Shown here: piece by piece, positions 37,170 through 44,902 of the stretch | Layout of the letters: each line of letters begins with the position of its first letter | Position numbering within the stretch: the first letter of the stretch is position 1 | Origin: Phocaeicola salanitronis DSM 18170 | GTDB lineage: Bacteria; Bacteroidota; Bacteroidia; Bacteroidales; Bacteroidaceae | DNA length: 64,000 bases | NCBI RefSeq assembly: GCF_000190575.1 | Contig: NC_015164.1 | Coordinates: forward strand, 2,682,001-2,746,000 | Reading direction: 5' to 3' | The notes under the pieces: model-generated | Told to the model about the DNA's origin: nothing | The model's input: only the letters and a program-made list of their open reading frames with translations | The model's database searches: none | Program-made: the position numbers and the translations under genes

Positions 37170-38081
37170 ATGCATGCAAACTGGAAAACCGTACTGAAAG
37201 GGGCTGCCGGATGCATTCTGGCGGTTATCCTGGTGAAAGCTTTTCTTGTGACGTCTTGTTTTATCCCTTCTTCCGGGATGGAGAACACGCTTTATCAGGG
37301 CGAAGGGGTATTGATAAGCAAGTGGAGCTACGGTTTGCGTATGCCTTTTCCGTCGGTTTTCGGATATCACCGCATCGGCTCTTGCGAGGTGGAAGAAGGC
37401 GATATCGTCTTGTTCAACGACCCCAATCCTGCCAATCCCGACAAGCGGATAGAAGGGAGGGAAGTGTTTATCAGCCGGTGCATCGGCACGGCGGGCGACA
37501 CCTTGTTGCTGAATAAGGAACTGATAGATACCGAAAACGAGGTATGGAGCCCCGACAACAAGGCTTTGTACGTGTATCCTGCCGCTCAGGAAGACGCGGT
37601 GCAGGCGATTTTAGAGGCGGTGGAGATTCACGACAATCCGCTGGTGGGCTATACCGAAGACGGCGGCTTTATCCGGAGCTTCAGCCGGTACGAATGGTAT
37701 CTGGTTTCGCAAAAGGCGGGCAAGGGCATTACGTTTACCCCCTTGAACGCCAAGCTTGCCGATGAAGTGCATCCGTATGTGGTGCCCCGGAAAAATATGT
37801 CCGTAACGGTTTATCCGTGGAACGTGGTGCTGCTGTGCAATACGATTGTGTCGCATGAAGGAAAGCAGGCGATGGTGAAAGGCGATACCCTGTGGGTAGA
37901 AGGAAAGCCGGTGCGTTCGTACACCTTCACGAAGAACTATTATTGGATGGCGTCGAATGACCCGGTGAATTTGTCCGACTCCCGCCTGTTCGGCTTCGTG
38001 CCCGAGGAATACATCATCGGCAAGGCATGGCGCATCTGGTTTACGGTCCGTAAGGGACGCTTTATGCAACGTGTAGAATAG
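37170..38081 (+). CDS. S26 signal peptidase paralogue lacking the Ser-Lys dyad
   Basis: A 303-residue S26-fold protein with one N-terminal membrane anchor (about residues 8-30). The box aligned to P-S-G-S-M reads P33-S-S-G36-M37, so the residue before Met, normally the nucleophile, is Gly. The box aligned to V-K-R-C-V-G-L-P-G-D reads I101-S102-R-C-I-G-T-A-G-D, so the general-base Lys is Ser. The later box is S-N-D-P-V-N-L-S-D-S-R-L-F-G-F instead of G-D-N-R-x-N-S. The start codon follows the lepB stop immediately. I infer a non-catalytic or altered partner of LepB; a shifted nucleophile at Ser35 cannot be excluded. Confidence 0.88.
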   Translation: MHANWKTVLKGAAGCILAVILVKAFLVTSCFIPSSGMENTLYQGEGVLISKWSYGLRMPFPSVFGYHRIGSCEVEEGDIVLFNDPNPANPDKRIEGREVFISRCIGTAGDTLLLNKELIDTENEVWSPDNKALYVYPAAQEDAVQAILEAVEIHDNPLVGYTEDGGFIRSFSRYEWYLVSQKAGKGITFTPLNAKLADEVHPYVVPRKNMSVTVYPWNVVLLCNTIVSHEGKQAMVKGDTLWVEGKPVRSYTFTKNYYWMASNDPVNLSDSRLFGFVPEEYIIGKAWRIWFTVRKGRFMQRVE

Positions 38082-38085
38082 ATTT

Positions 38086-38742
38086 ATGGAGAAAGAAATA
38101 ATACTGAGTTCAGCCTATCTGGCGCCGGTGGAGTATTATACGAAGCTGTACGCGTATGATAGAATCTATGTGGAGCGCTTCGACCATTATGTGAAGCAGA
38201 CCTACCGGAACCGGTGCGTGATTGCTTCGGCTTCCGGACCGCTGGCGCTGACCATACCCACCGGGAAGAGCGACGAGCTGAAATGCCGGATGAAAGACGT
38301 GCGCATCTCCGATCATGGGAACTGGCGGCATGTGCATTGGAACGCCTTTGTGGCAAGCTATAAGCACAGTCCCTTTTTCGACTACTATGCCGATGAGTTT
38401 CACGTCTTTTTCGAACGGAAATACGAGTTTCTGTACGACTTCAACTGGGAATTGTGCCAATGGGTGTGCGGACAAATCGACTTGCAGCCCTGCATGATGC
38501 CTACCGGCGCATACGAGGCGGAGCCGGAAAACAGGGAAGATTTCCGCGAGCTTATCCACCCGAAAAAGCCGTATGCGGACTGCGATGCCCGCTTCGTGCC
38601 CAAGCCCTATTATCAGGTGTTTGACGCGCAGACCGGCTTCTTGCCGAACCTGAGCATCGTTGATTTGCTGTTCAACATGGGACCGGAAAGCCTCATCGTG
38701 CTCCGGGAAAGCCTGAGGAATGAAGAATTTACAAACTTATAA
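38086..38742 (+). CDS. WbqC family protein
   Basis: A 218-residue WbqC-like protein. The family pattern is visible: an N-terminal S-A-Y-L-A-P-V-E-Y-Y-T-K-L, then the E-R-F-D-H-Y-V-K-Q-T-Y-R-N-R block and L-T-I-P at about 65. Next come H-W-N-A-F-V-A-S-Y-K-H-S-P-F-F-D-Y-Y at about 86-103 and a C-terminal S-I-V-D-L-L-F-N-M-G-P near 196. WbqC-like proteins occur in O-antigen loci and elsewhere, and the biochemical role is not established. It lies 4 bases after the signal peptidase paralogue. Its last codons run into a small 16-bp tandem repeat. Confidence 0.85.
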   Translation: MEKEIILSSAYLAPVEYYTKLYAYDRIYVERFDHYVKQTYRNRCVIASASGPLALTIPTGKSDELKCRMKDVRISDHGNWRHVHWNAFVASYKHSPFFDYYADEFHVFFERKYEFLYDFNWELCQWVCGQIDLQPCMMPTGAYEAEPENREDFRELIHPKKPYADCDARFVPKPYYQVFDAQTGFLPNLSIVDLLFNMGPESLIVLRESLRNEEFTNL

Positions 38743-38778
38743 ACTCACAAACTTATAAACTCACAAACTTAAAAAAAC
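38731..38778. repeat. 16-bp tandem repeat overlapping the wbqC 3' end
   Basis: ACAAACTTATAAACTC is repeated at 38731 and 38747 with a third partial copy from 38763. The stop codon of the WbqC-like gene (38740-38742) lies inside the first copy, so copy-number slippage would not change the protein but would change the gap before the rhomboid gene. Confidence 0.8.
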
Positions 38779-39447
38779 ATGCCTACAGTAACAAAGAACT
38801 TATTAATCATCAACGTGCTTTGCTTTTTGGGCGCCATGGTTGCCCGGCGGTATGGAGTCGACCTGAACGACATGCTGGGCTTGCATTTCTTCCTTGCGTC
38901 CGATTTCAATCCCGCACAATTGATTACGTACATGTTCATGCACGCCAACTTCCAGCATATTTTCTTTAATATGTTTGCCGTATGGATGTTCGGACGCACC
39001 CTGGAAATGGTATGGGGACCGAAGCGGTTCCTTTTCTACTACATCCTGTGCGGCATCGGCGCGGGACTGATACAGGAAGCCGTTTACTATTTTGAATATG
39101 CCGACATATACAAATACAGCGGAGTAGATATTGGCACCGGAATCACGCTTTCGGTAGGCGAATTCCTGAATATGCAAACCACGGTGGGAGCCTCGGGAGC
39201 GGTATATGCCATCCTGCTGGCTTTCGGCATGCTGTTCCCCAACAGCGAGATGTTCATCTTCCCGATTCCCATGCCCATCAAAGCCAAATACTTCGTCATT
39301 GGCTATGCCGTGCTCGAGCTGGTATTGGGCATTAGCGGAGGCGACGGCATCGCCCATTTCGCCCACCTCGGCGGAATGCTGTTCGGATTGGTATTAATCA
39401 TTTATTGGAGGAAGAAAAATGGCGGCGGACAACAGATTTATTACTAA
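38779..39447 (+). CDS. Rhomboid family intramembrane serine protease
   Basis: A 222-residue polytopic membrane protein with about six transmembrane helices. It carries the rhomboid nucleophile motif V-G-A-S-G-A-V-Y-A at about residue 138 and the catalytic His in H-F-A-H-L-G-G-M-L-F-G at about 195. The early M-F-M-H-A-N-F-Q-H-I-F-F-N-M block, with the conserved His and Asn that form the oxyanion site, is at about 53-66. It cleaves within membrane helices; the substrate is unknown. Its end overlaps the next rhomboid gene by 29 bases. Confidence 0.93.
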   Translation: MPTVTKNLLIINVLCFLGAMVARRYGVDLNDMLGLHFFLASDFNPAQLITYMFMHANFQHIFFNMFAVWMFGRTLEMVWGPKRFLFYYILCGIGAGLIQEAVYYFEYADIYKYSGVDIGTGITLSVGEFLNMQTTVGASGAVYAILLAFGMLFPNSEMFIFPIPMPIKAKYFVIGYAVLELVLGISGGDGIAHFAHLGGMLFGLVLIIYWRKKNGGGQQIYY

Positions 39448-40315
39448 CCTGCGCGAAGGCTTTAAGCGGGGAGACATCGTTACCCAACTGATTTACATCA
39501 ATGTCGGGGTGTTTATAGCGGTGTCGTTGGCCAACCTTTTCCTTGTCCTGTTCAAGGCAGGGGGAGGGCATTGGATGAACTACCTGATGTTTCCGGCTTC
39601 GGTGACGCGGTTCATCACCCAGCCGTGGACGCTGCTGACCTACATGTTCATGCACGCCGGCATCCTTCACATCCTCTTCAACATGCTGTGGCTCTATTGG
39701 TTCGGGCGCCTGTTCCTGGGCTTCTTCTCCGCCCGTCACTTGCGCGGGCTGTACGTGCTGGGAGGCATTGCCGGGGCGGCGCTCTACATGCTGGCGTACA
39801 ACCTCTTCCCGTATTTCGAGGATGCGGTGTATTCTTCGTACCTGCTGGGCGCGTCGGCTTCGGTGCTGGCGATTGTGGTGGCTACCGCCGTCCGCGAGCC
39901 CGATTATCCCGTGCAGTTCATGTTCATCGGCACGGTGCGGCTCAAGTACGTAGCTGTTTTCATGGTTGCGCTCGACCTGCTGTTTATGACGGCAGACAAT
40001 GCCGGAGGGCATCTGGCGCACTTAGGAGGCGCGCTGGCGGGCTGGTGGTTTGCTTCGGGGCTGGCGAAAGGGCGCGATGTGACCAAGTGGCTCAATGCGG
40101 CTTTGGACTTCTGCTCGGGCAGGTGGCACCGTGCGCCCAAGAAGCCGAAAATGAAGGTGCACTACGGCGACAAGCAAAAGGATTACGAGTTTAACGCCCG
40201 CAAGAAGCAGCGGTCGGACGAGATAGACCGCATCCTGGACAAGCTCCGCAAGTCGGGATACGGAAGCCTGACCGAAGAGGAGAAAAAGAGCCTGTTCGAC
40301 GCAAGCAAGCAATGA
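39419..40315 (+). CDS. Second rhomboid-family protein with basic C-terminal tail
   Basis: A 298-residue rhomboid-fold protein with six or so transmembrane helices. The M-F-M-H-A-G-I-L-H-I-L-F-N-M-L block is at about 76-90. The nucleophile motif L-G-A-S-A-S-V-L-A at about 145 has Ala where G-x-S-G is usual. The His motif G-G-H-L-A-H-L-G-G-A at about 197-206 is intact. A charged cytosolic tail of about 80 residues follows (P-K-K-P-K-M-K-V-H-Y through E-E-K-K-S-L-F). The start overlaps the previous rhomboid by 29 bases and its stop overlaps the phosphatase start by 4, so the genes are translationally coupled. Confidence 0.9.
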   Translation: MAADNRFITNLREGFKRGDIVTQLIYINVGVFIAVSLANLFLVLFKAGGGHWMNYLMFPASVTRFITQPWTLLTYMFMHAGILHILFNMLWLYWFGRLFLGFFSARHLRGLYVLGGIAGAALYMLAYNLFPYFEDAVYSSYLLGASASVLAIVVATAVREPDYPVQFMFIGTVRLKYVAVFMVALDLLFMTADNAGGHLAHLGGALAGWWFASGLAKGRDVTKWLNAALDFCSGRWHRAPKKPKMKVHYGDKQKDYEFNARKKQRSDEIDRILDKLRKSGYGSLTEEEKKSLFDASKQ

Positions 40316-41388
40316 AACGGATGAAGCATTTCATACAGACACTGGCGTTCTTGCTGAACGGTGTAGTGGCTGCGGGGTTTCTGATATGCGCCTACAGCCC
40401 TTACCTCTCTCCGGTAGAGCATCCGGTAGGAGCGTGCGCGGGGCTGTTCATCCCCGTCTTTATCGCGCTGAACCTCGCTTTCTGCCTGGTCTGGCTTTGC
40501 CTGAAGCCGTGGGGGGCGTTGTTTCCGCTGGCGGTATTCGCCTTGGGCTGGAACAGCCTGAACGCCTATTTCCCCGTCGGCTCGATAAAGGAGCCGGGCG
40601 AAGGAAGCCCCACGCTCAAGTTCCTCACCTATAATACGCAGGGGATTTCGCCGGGCGAAGGAAACGGCGGAGAAAACGCCGTCCTCTCCTACCTGCGCCG
40701 ATGCGGAGCCGACATCGTCTGTCTGCAGGAGTTCATACCGGGCGTCCATGCCTCCGCCGAGGAAATCAGCCAAGCCCTGGAAGACATCTATCCGCATCAC
40801 GCCTCCACGCGGATAAAAGGGGGCGACGTGCTGGCGTGCTATTCACGCTATCCTATTCTGGAAACCGAGGAAATCGCCTATCCCAGCCTCTACAACGGAA
40901 GCGTCCTCTACCGGATAAAGGTAGGCGAAGACACGCTGGCGGTAATCAACAACCATTTGGAATCGAACAAGCTGGACGCCTACGACAAGAAGGTGTACAA
41001 CGAAATCCTGAAGTCCCCGCGCGAGGCGAACGTGAAGGCGGAAGGGAAACACCTGCTGCGCAAGCTGGCAGATGCGGTGGCGCTCCGTGCCCCGCAGGCA
41101 GACTCCGTGGCACGCGCCATCCGCGAGAACCGGGCAGACTACATGCTGGTGTGCGGCGACTTCAACGATTCGCCCGTGTCGTATGCCTACCGGGTGATTG
41201 GCGAGGGGCTGGACGATGCTTTCGTGGCAGCGGGCGCAGGACCGGGCTTCACCTACAACCAGAACCACCTGTATTTCCGTATCGACCACATCTTCGTCAG
41301 CCCGGCGTTCCGTGTCCTCGAGTGCAAGGTAGACCGCAGCATCCGTGCTTCCGACCATTATCCCGTATGGTGCATCGTAGAACGATGA
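40312..41388 (+). CDS. Endonuclease/exonuclease/phosphatase family membrane protein
   Basis: A 358-residue protein with two or three N-terminal membrane segments (about residues 8-90) followed by an EEP hydrolase domain. Motifs are L-T-Y-N-T-Q-G near 105, L-Q-E-F near 138, N-N-H-L-E-S near 213, C-G-D-F-N-D-S-P near 281, D-H-I-F-V-S near 326 and the catalytic S-D-H-Y-P-V near 347. Exported EEP proteins in this order are probably phosphodiesterases or phosphatases acting outside the cytoplasm; the substrate is unknown. It is the last gene of the dapB-lepB-rhomboid run and is followed by a repeat-rich gap. Confidence 0.88.
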   Translation: MKRMKHFIQTLAFLLNGVVAAGFLICAYSPYLSPVEHPVGACAGLFIPVFIALNLAFCLVWLCLKPWGALFPLAVFALGWNSLNAYFPVGSIKEPGEGSPTLKFLTYNTQGISPGEGNGGENAVLSYLRRCGADIVCLQEFIPGVHASAEEISQALEDIYPHHASTRIKGGDVLACYSRYPILETEEIAYPSLYNGSVLYRIKVGEDTLAVINNHLESNKLDAYDKKVYNEILKSPREANVKAEGKHLLRKLADAVALRAPQADSVARAIRENRADYMLVCGDFNDSPVSYAYRVIGEGLDDAFVAAGAGPGFTYNQNHLYFRIDHIFVSPAFRVLECKVDRSIRASDHYPVWCIVER

Positions 41389-41802
41389 TGTTTATTTACG
41401 ATTTACGATTTTGATTGCGGTGGATTCGTAATTTTGAACCGCAGATTGGCGCAGATTTCCGCGGATTAAAATATTTAATATCCGCATTCCACCCAATTGC
41501 CTTGTAGGGGCGTATCGCATACGCCCCGAAGACACCCGCATGGGTTAGTTGATGCATTCGGGCGTATGCGATACGCCCCTACATGGGATGTTTGCGGATA
41601 TTCAACTTAAAATATAAAAAATAATCCGCGGAAATCCGCGCCAATCTGCGTTTCCGTCACGCCGTGACATAATTATTTTTGAACCGCAGATTAGCGCAGA
41701 TTTTCACAGATTAAAATATAAAAATAATCTGCGAGAATCCGCGCCAATCTGCGGTTCAAAAGAAAATAGCTTAAAAAATCTGTGTAATCTGTGGTGAAAA
41801 CA
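41389..41802. repeat. Nested palindromic elements, classes A, C and D
   Basis: No gene. Outer class A arms lie at 41440-41468 and 41622-41650 (28 of 29 positions pair). Inside them a 24-bp class C pair, of the type TGTAGGGGCG, has its arms at 41503-41526 and 41559-41582 and pairs perfectly. A second complete class A hairpin follows at 41676-41762, and a class D motif (AATCTGTGTAATCTGTGG) at 41778-41795. The layout looks like one element inserted in the loop of another. Confidence 0.9.
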
Positions 41803-42564
41803 TCATTCCGCAGGCTCCGGCTCTTCTTCCGCTGCCGATGCCCGGCTGATGGTCTTGCGGAAGCGCACCACTACGGCGTTCACGTCGTCGATGACCTTTT
41901 CCAGCGCGGTGCGCTTCGCCTCTTCCTTCGTCACCAGCTCGTTGACGGCGTAGAGGGCGTTTATCGCCTTCGCCAGTTCCTCGAACGCGGCGTCGCTCAC
42001 GGGGCGCAGTTCTTTCATCGTGGTGCCCAAGGCACGGTCGCGCTCCTGGGCGCTGCGCTCCAGGTAGATGGCGTTGAAGGCATCGTTCGCCTCCATAATC
42101 TCCGTGGCGGCGTTTCCCATCCCGATTACTTCGAGCGGCTGGGCGTAGGTCACGTCCGTCAATTTCCCGGCAAGGTCGGCAAGGACGGCGGTCTCGCTGG
42201 CGTAGTCGAGTTTGGTGGCTTTCCCTGCTTCGTGGAAGGCGAAGGCTACCGTCTTGCCTGCCTTCCGTTGCTCCTCGTCGGGGCAATAGTCGGCGTATGC
42301 CTGCGCTATCTGCTTATAGAAAAGGAAGATGTTGTCGCGCTTCCGGTCGGCTTCCTCTATGTCGGGGGTGTCCAGGTAGCCCTTGTCGGGGCGGAAGCAG
42401 TCCACTTCGGCGGTTGCTGCTTCGACGAACGCCGTGTATTGCGTGGCGAACCCTTGTTCGGTAGCGGTGGTTTCGGATACGGATGCCATTACATCGGCAA
42501 CAAACTGCAGGTGTTGTGCGTTGCGTGCTTTCGATTTCGAAAATTCGTAAATAATTTCTTTCAT
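41803..42564 (-). CDS. DUF6261-like protein
   Basis: A 253-residue soluble, mostly helical protein without signal peptide or membrane segment. It resembles the Bacteroidales DUF6261 group: N-terminal F-S-K-S-K-A-R-N-A-Q-H-L-Q-F, then D-R-K-R-D-N-I-F near residue 73 and later K-E-L-R-P-V-S-D-A-A-F-E-E-L-A. The family has no known function. The C-terminus is acidic (A-E-E-E-P-E-P-A-E). The gene is flanked on both sides by repeats: the 40-bp tandem array upstream and class A/D palindromes downstream. Confidence 0.65.
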   Translation of the reverse strand: MKEIIYEFSKSKARNAQHLQFVADVMASVSETTATEQGFATQYTAFVEAATAEVDCFRPDKGYLDTPDIEEADRKRDNIFLFYKQIAQAYADYCPDEEQRKAGKTVAFAFHEAGKATKLDYASETAVLADLAGKLTDVTYAQPLEVIGMGNAATEIMEANDAFNAIYLERSAQERDRALGTTMKELRPVSDAAFEELAKAINALYAVNELVTKEEAKRTALEKVIDDVNAVVVRFRKTISRASAAEEEPEPAE

Positions 42565-42607
42565 TGTGTGTTGTTTTTATGAGGTTAATAAATTAATCTG
42601 TTCTTAG

Positions 42608-42980
42608 GCTTGCGATTTCGTGCTGCCGCCGGCAGGAAGCTTTCGCAAGCTGCGATTTCATGCTGCCGCCGGCAGGAAGCTTTCGCAAGCTGCGATTTCA
42701 TGCTGCCGCCGGCAGGAAGCTTTCGCAAGCTGCGATTTCGTGCTGCCGCCGGCAGGAAGCTTTCGCAAGCTGCGATTTCATGCTGCCGCCGGCAGGAAGC
42801 TTTCGCAAGCTGCGATTTCGTGCTGCCGCCGGCAGGAAGCTTTCGCAAGCTGCGATTTCGTGCTGCCGCCGGCAGGAAGCTTTCGCAAGCTGCGATTTCG
42901 TGCTGCCACCGGCAGGAAGCTTTCGCACGTTGCGATTTCGTGCTGCCGCCGGCAGGAAGCTTCCGCAGGCTTTCGTTACT
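42608..42980. repeat. 40-bp tandem repeat array 2 (9 units)
   Basis: After a 13-base partial unit, nine 40-bp units start at 42621 and then every 40 bases; the last is degenerate and cut short. The unit is the array 1 unit with CGCAAGCTGCG in place of CGCACGCTGCG. The hairpin arms CTGCC/GGCAG and TCGCA/TGCGA are kept while loop bases vary (GCC or ACC; AGC or CGT). Unit 8 carries CGCACGTTGCG, linking it to the degenerate end of array 1. The array overlaps the stop codon of the DUF4988 gene and ends 44 bases before the start of the DUF6261-like gene. Confidence 0.95.
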
Positions 42981-44658
42981 GATTTTTCTTTAATACGGGC
43001 AGATTGTTCTCACCGAGTTTCCATTGATAGCCGTTGCCGGTAAGGGCAGCGTTCATGCCATCAACAGCGGTCTGCCAAGTGATCGTGCCCTCCACCTTCG
43101 TGGCTTCTACCGTTCCTCCTTCGTTAGAACGATACCCATTCGTGGTATTTCCGTCCCAGAAGCAGGCGGTGATGGTGCCATAGTTGAAAGCGACGATACC
43201 ATAGCCCTCATTCTCCTTCAATGTTCCGCTGAACCAGCAAGCGACGATTGTACCCAAATTAAAATTGGCAATACCACTCGTATAACTATAAGCAGAAATT
43301 TCCCCAGTCATGGAGCAGGCCATGATAGTACCATAGTTATTTACCACTATCCCGGCTGTAGCTCCGCCTGATTCGTTTAATTTCACATCCACGAGTTGCA
43401 GATTCTTTACCGTTGCACTTTCTCCTATTCCTCCAAAAAGCGATGAAGCATTTAATCCCGTGATGGTATGCCCCTGCCCGTCGAAAGTGCCGTTGTATGT
43501 TTGACCGCTATTACCTACCGGTGTCCACTCTTTGCCCGTCAGGTCGATGTCGGCAGTCAGGGTGCAGTTCAGCGTGTAGTCGCTTTGCGCAGCCTCGTTC
43601 CATGCCAGCAGGCCTGCGGCGTTGGAGACGATGTAGTCGCCTGTTGTCTCATCTATCGAATATCCATTGCGCAGGCTGAGGGTGTAGCTGACGGACTGGC
43701 CCGCATTGTCGGTGGCGGTCACCAGCAGGTCGCACTCACTGGCAGCCCCCGTCTCTACCGTCACGGTGATAGCCTTATCCGATACCGTTGCGCTCCAGCC
43801 CTCGGCGGAGGGGATGGCGGAGAGTTTGGGGGACGTGATGCCGGTTACGGAATAGGATATTTCCTGTGTGCTGCCGGTTACGGTTATAGGCTTATTCGGG
43901 TCGAGGGTTGTCCCGCCGGAGGTAAAGGTGATGGTGATACCTTGGTAGAGGGGGACGGTGAAAGATTCGGTTGCCGAGAGGTAGAAGGTGACTGTGCCTG
44001 CATCCTTGTCTACTTCCGGTGCTTTGGAGAACATCGGGTCGCCGTCCTCGCCGCTGACGCGGTACCACGTCTTGCCTTCGTCTACGCTGAGATACCAAGC
44101 ATCCTCTATTTTATCACCATTATCGGTTTTAATCGTTGCATTGCTATCCAGCAAATTGCCCAGCTTGATTTCCGGCGTGGGGGCATCTGCGCCTGCGGGA
44201 CCTTCATCGCCGTCGGTTCCGTCTTCACCGTCCTCGCCGTTGGCTCGGATGGGGTTGCCTTCGGCATCGCTCATCAGTCCGCCGTTCAGCGTCCAGTACC
44301 AGTTGCCGTCTTCGCCCTGCGTCAGGCCTATCTGTGGCGTGTCGCCCGCCTCGCCCTTTTCGCCCTGCGTGCCGTTGTAGATGGTGACAGGGTCGGAGTG
44401 GAGGAACGAGAGGGTATATCCCACCGTTTCGCCGCCCATCGTGACGGGCGTGACGGCGGTAATCATATCGTTGGTGTTGAGCAGCTGCTGCAAGGCAGCA
44501 ATGTTGCTGTTCACCTGCTCTTGCCACGTTTCGAGTGCCTCGATGCGCTGGGTGTTGCCGTTCACCGCGTCCCACAACGCCGAGTCGTCGTAGTCGTCGC
44601 TGCATGCGGCGAATGCAAGCGCAAGCGCCATTGCCGGTAAATAATGTTTCATTTTCAT
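42976..44658 (-). CDS. DUF4988 (PL29 N-terminal-like) surface lipoprotein with collagen-like linker and GLUG repeats
   Basis: A 560-residue predicted surface lipoprotein. The lipobox A-A-C is at Cys19. The DUF4988/PL29 N-terminal domain at about 20-115 is recognisable (D-D-Y-D-D-S-A-L-W-D-A-V-N, L-E-T-W-Q-E-Q-V-N-S-N-I-A-A-L, D-M-I-T-A-V-T-P-V). A Gly-X-Y collagen-like stretch follows near 95-160 (G-E-K-G-E-A-G, G-E-D-G-E-D-G-T-D-G). Ig-like beta segments are at about 235-340, and GLUG-type repeats near 430-515 (G-I-V-V-N-N-Y-G-T-I-M-A-C-S). No lyase domain is present. A role as an adhesin or surface-displayed repeat protein is inferred. Confidence 0.82.
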   Translation of the reverse strand: MKMKHYLPAMALALAFAACSDDYDDSALWDAVNGNTQRIEALETWQEQVNSNIAALQQLLNTNDMITAVTPVTMGGETVGYTLSFLHSDPVTIYNGTQGEKGEAGDTPQIGLTQGEDGNWYWTLNGGLMSDAEGNPIRANGEDGEDGTDGDEGPAGADAPTPEIKLGNLLDSNATIKTDNGDKIEDAWYLSVDEGKTWYRVSGEDGDPMFSKAPEVDKDAGTVTFYLSATESFTVPLYQGITITFTSGGTTLDPNKPITVTGSTQEISYSVTGITSPKLSAIPSAEGWSATVSDKAITVTVETGAASECDLLVTATDNAGQSVSYTLSLRNGYSIDETTGDYIVSNAAGLLAWNEAAQSDYTLNCTLTADIDLTGKEWTPVGNSGQTYNGTFDGQGHTITGLNASSLFGGIGESATVKNLQLVDVKLNESGGATAGIVVNNYGTIMACSMTGEISAYSYTSGIANFNLGTIVACWFSGTLKENEGYGIVAFNYGTITACFWDGNTTNGYRSNEGGTVEATKVEGTITWQTAVDGMNAALTGNGYQWKLGENNLPVLKKNQ

Positions 44659-44784
44659 AGGCGTACCGTTTTAGTGATTATTGCTTCAAGTTAAGTTCCG
44701 TTTATGAATTGCAACAAATATAGCGATATTAGCCACATAACAAAACGTTTTACCGGATTATTTTCGTTTTGCTGAAACATTTTT

Positions 44785-44865
44785 TTTGAAACGCAGATTG
44801 GCGCAGATTCACGCGGATAAAAAATAAAATTATCTGCGTCAATCTGCGCCAATCTGCGTTTCAAA
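44785..44865. repeat. Class A palindromic hairpin
   Basis: Arms 44785-44819 and 44831-44865 pair at 32 of 35 positions. Each arm has three tandem 10-bp units of the type CGCAGATTNN. A class D motif follows at 44873-44894. It lies in the 244-base gap before the leftward DUF4988 gene's start, at the 3' side of the GT2 gene. Confidence 0.88.
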
Positions 44866-44902
44866 AGAAATAAATCTGTGTAATCTGTGGTGAACCCGCC
44901 TT

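Noticed and set aside
39419..40315. Second rhomboid as an inactive iRhom-like protein
   Set aside because: The Ser of G-A-S-A and the His of H-L-A-H are both present; replacement of the Gly after Ser alone does not prove loss of activity.
42608..42980. CRISPR array
   Set aside because: Units are contiguous with no unique spacers and there are no cas genes in the window.
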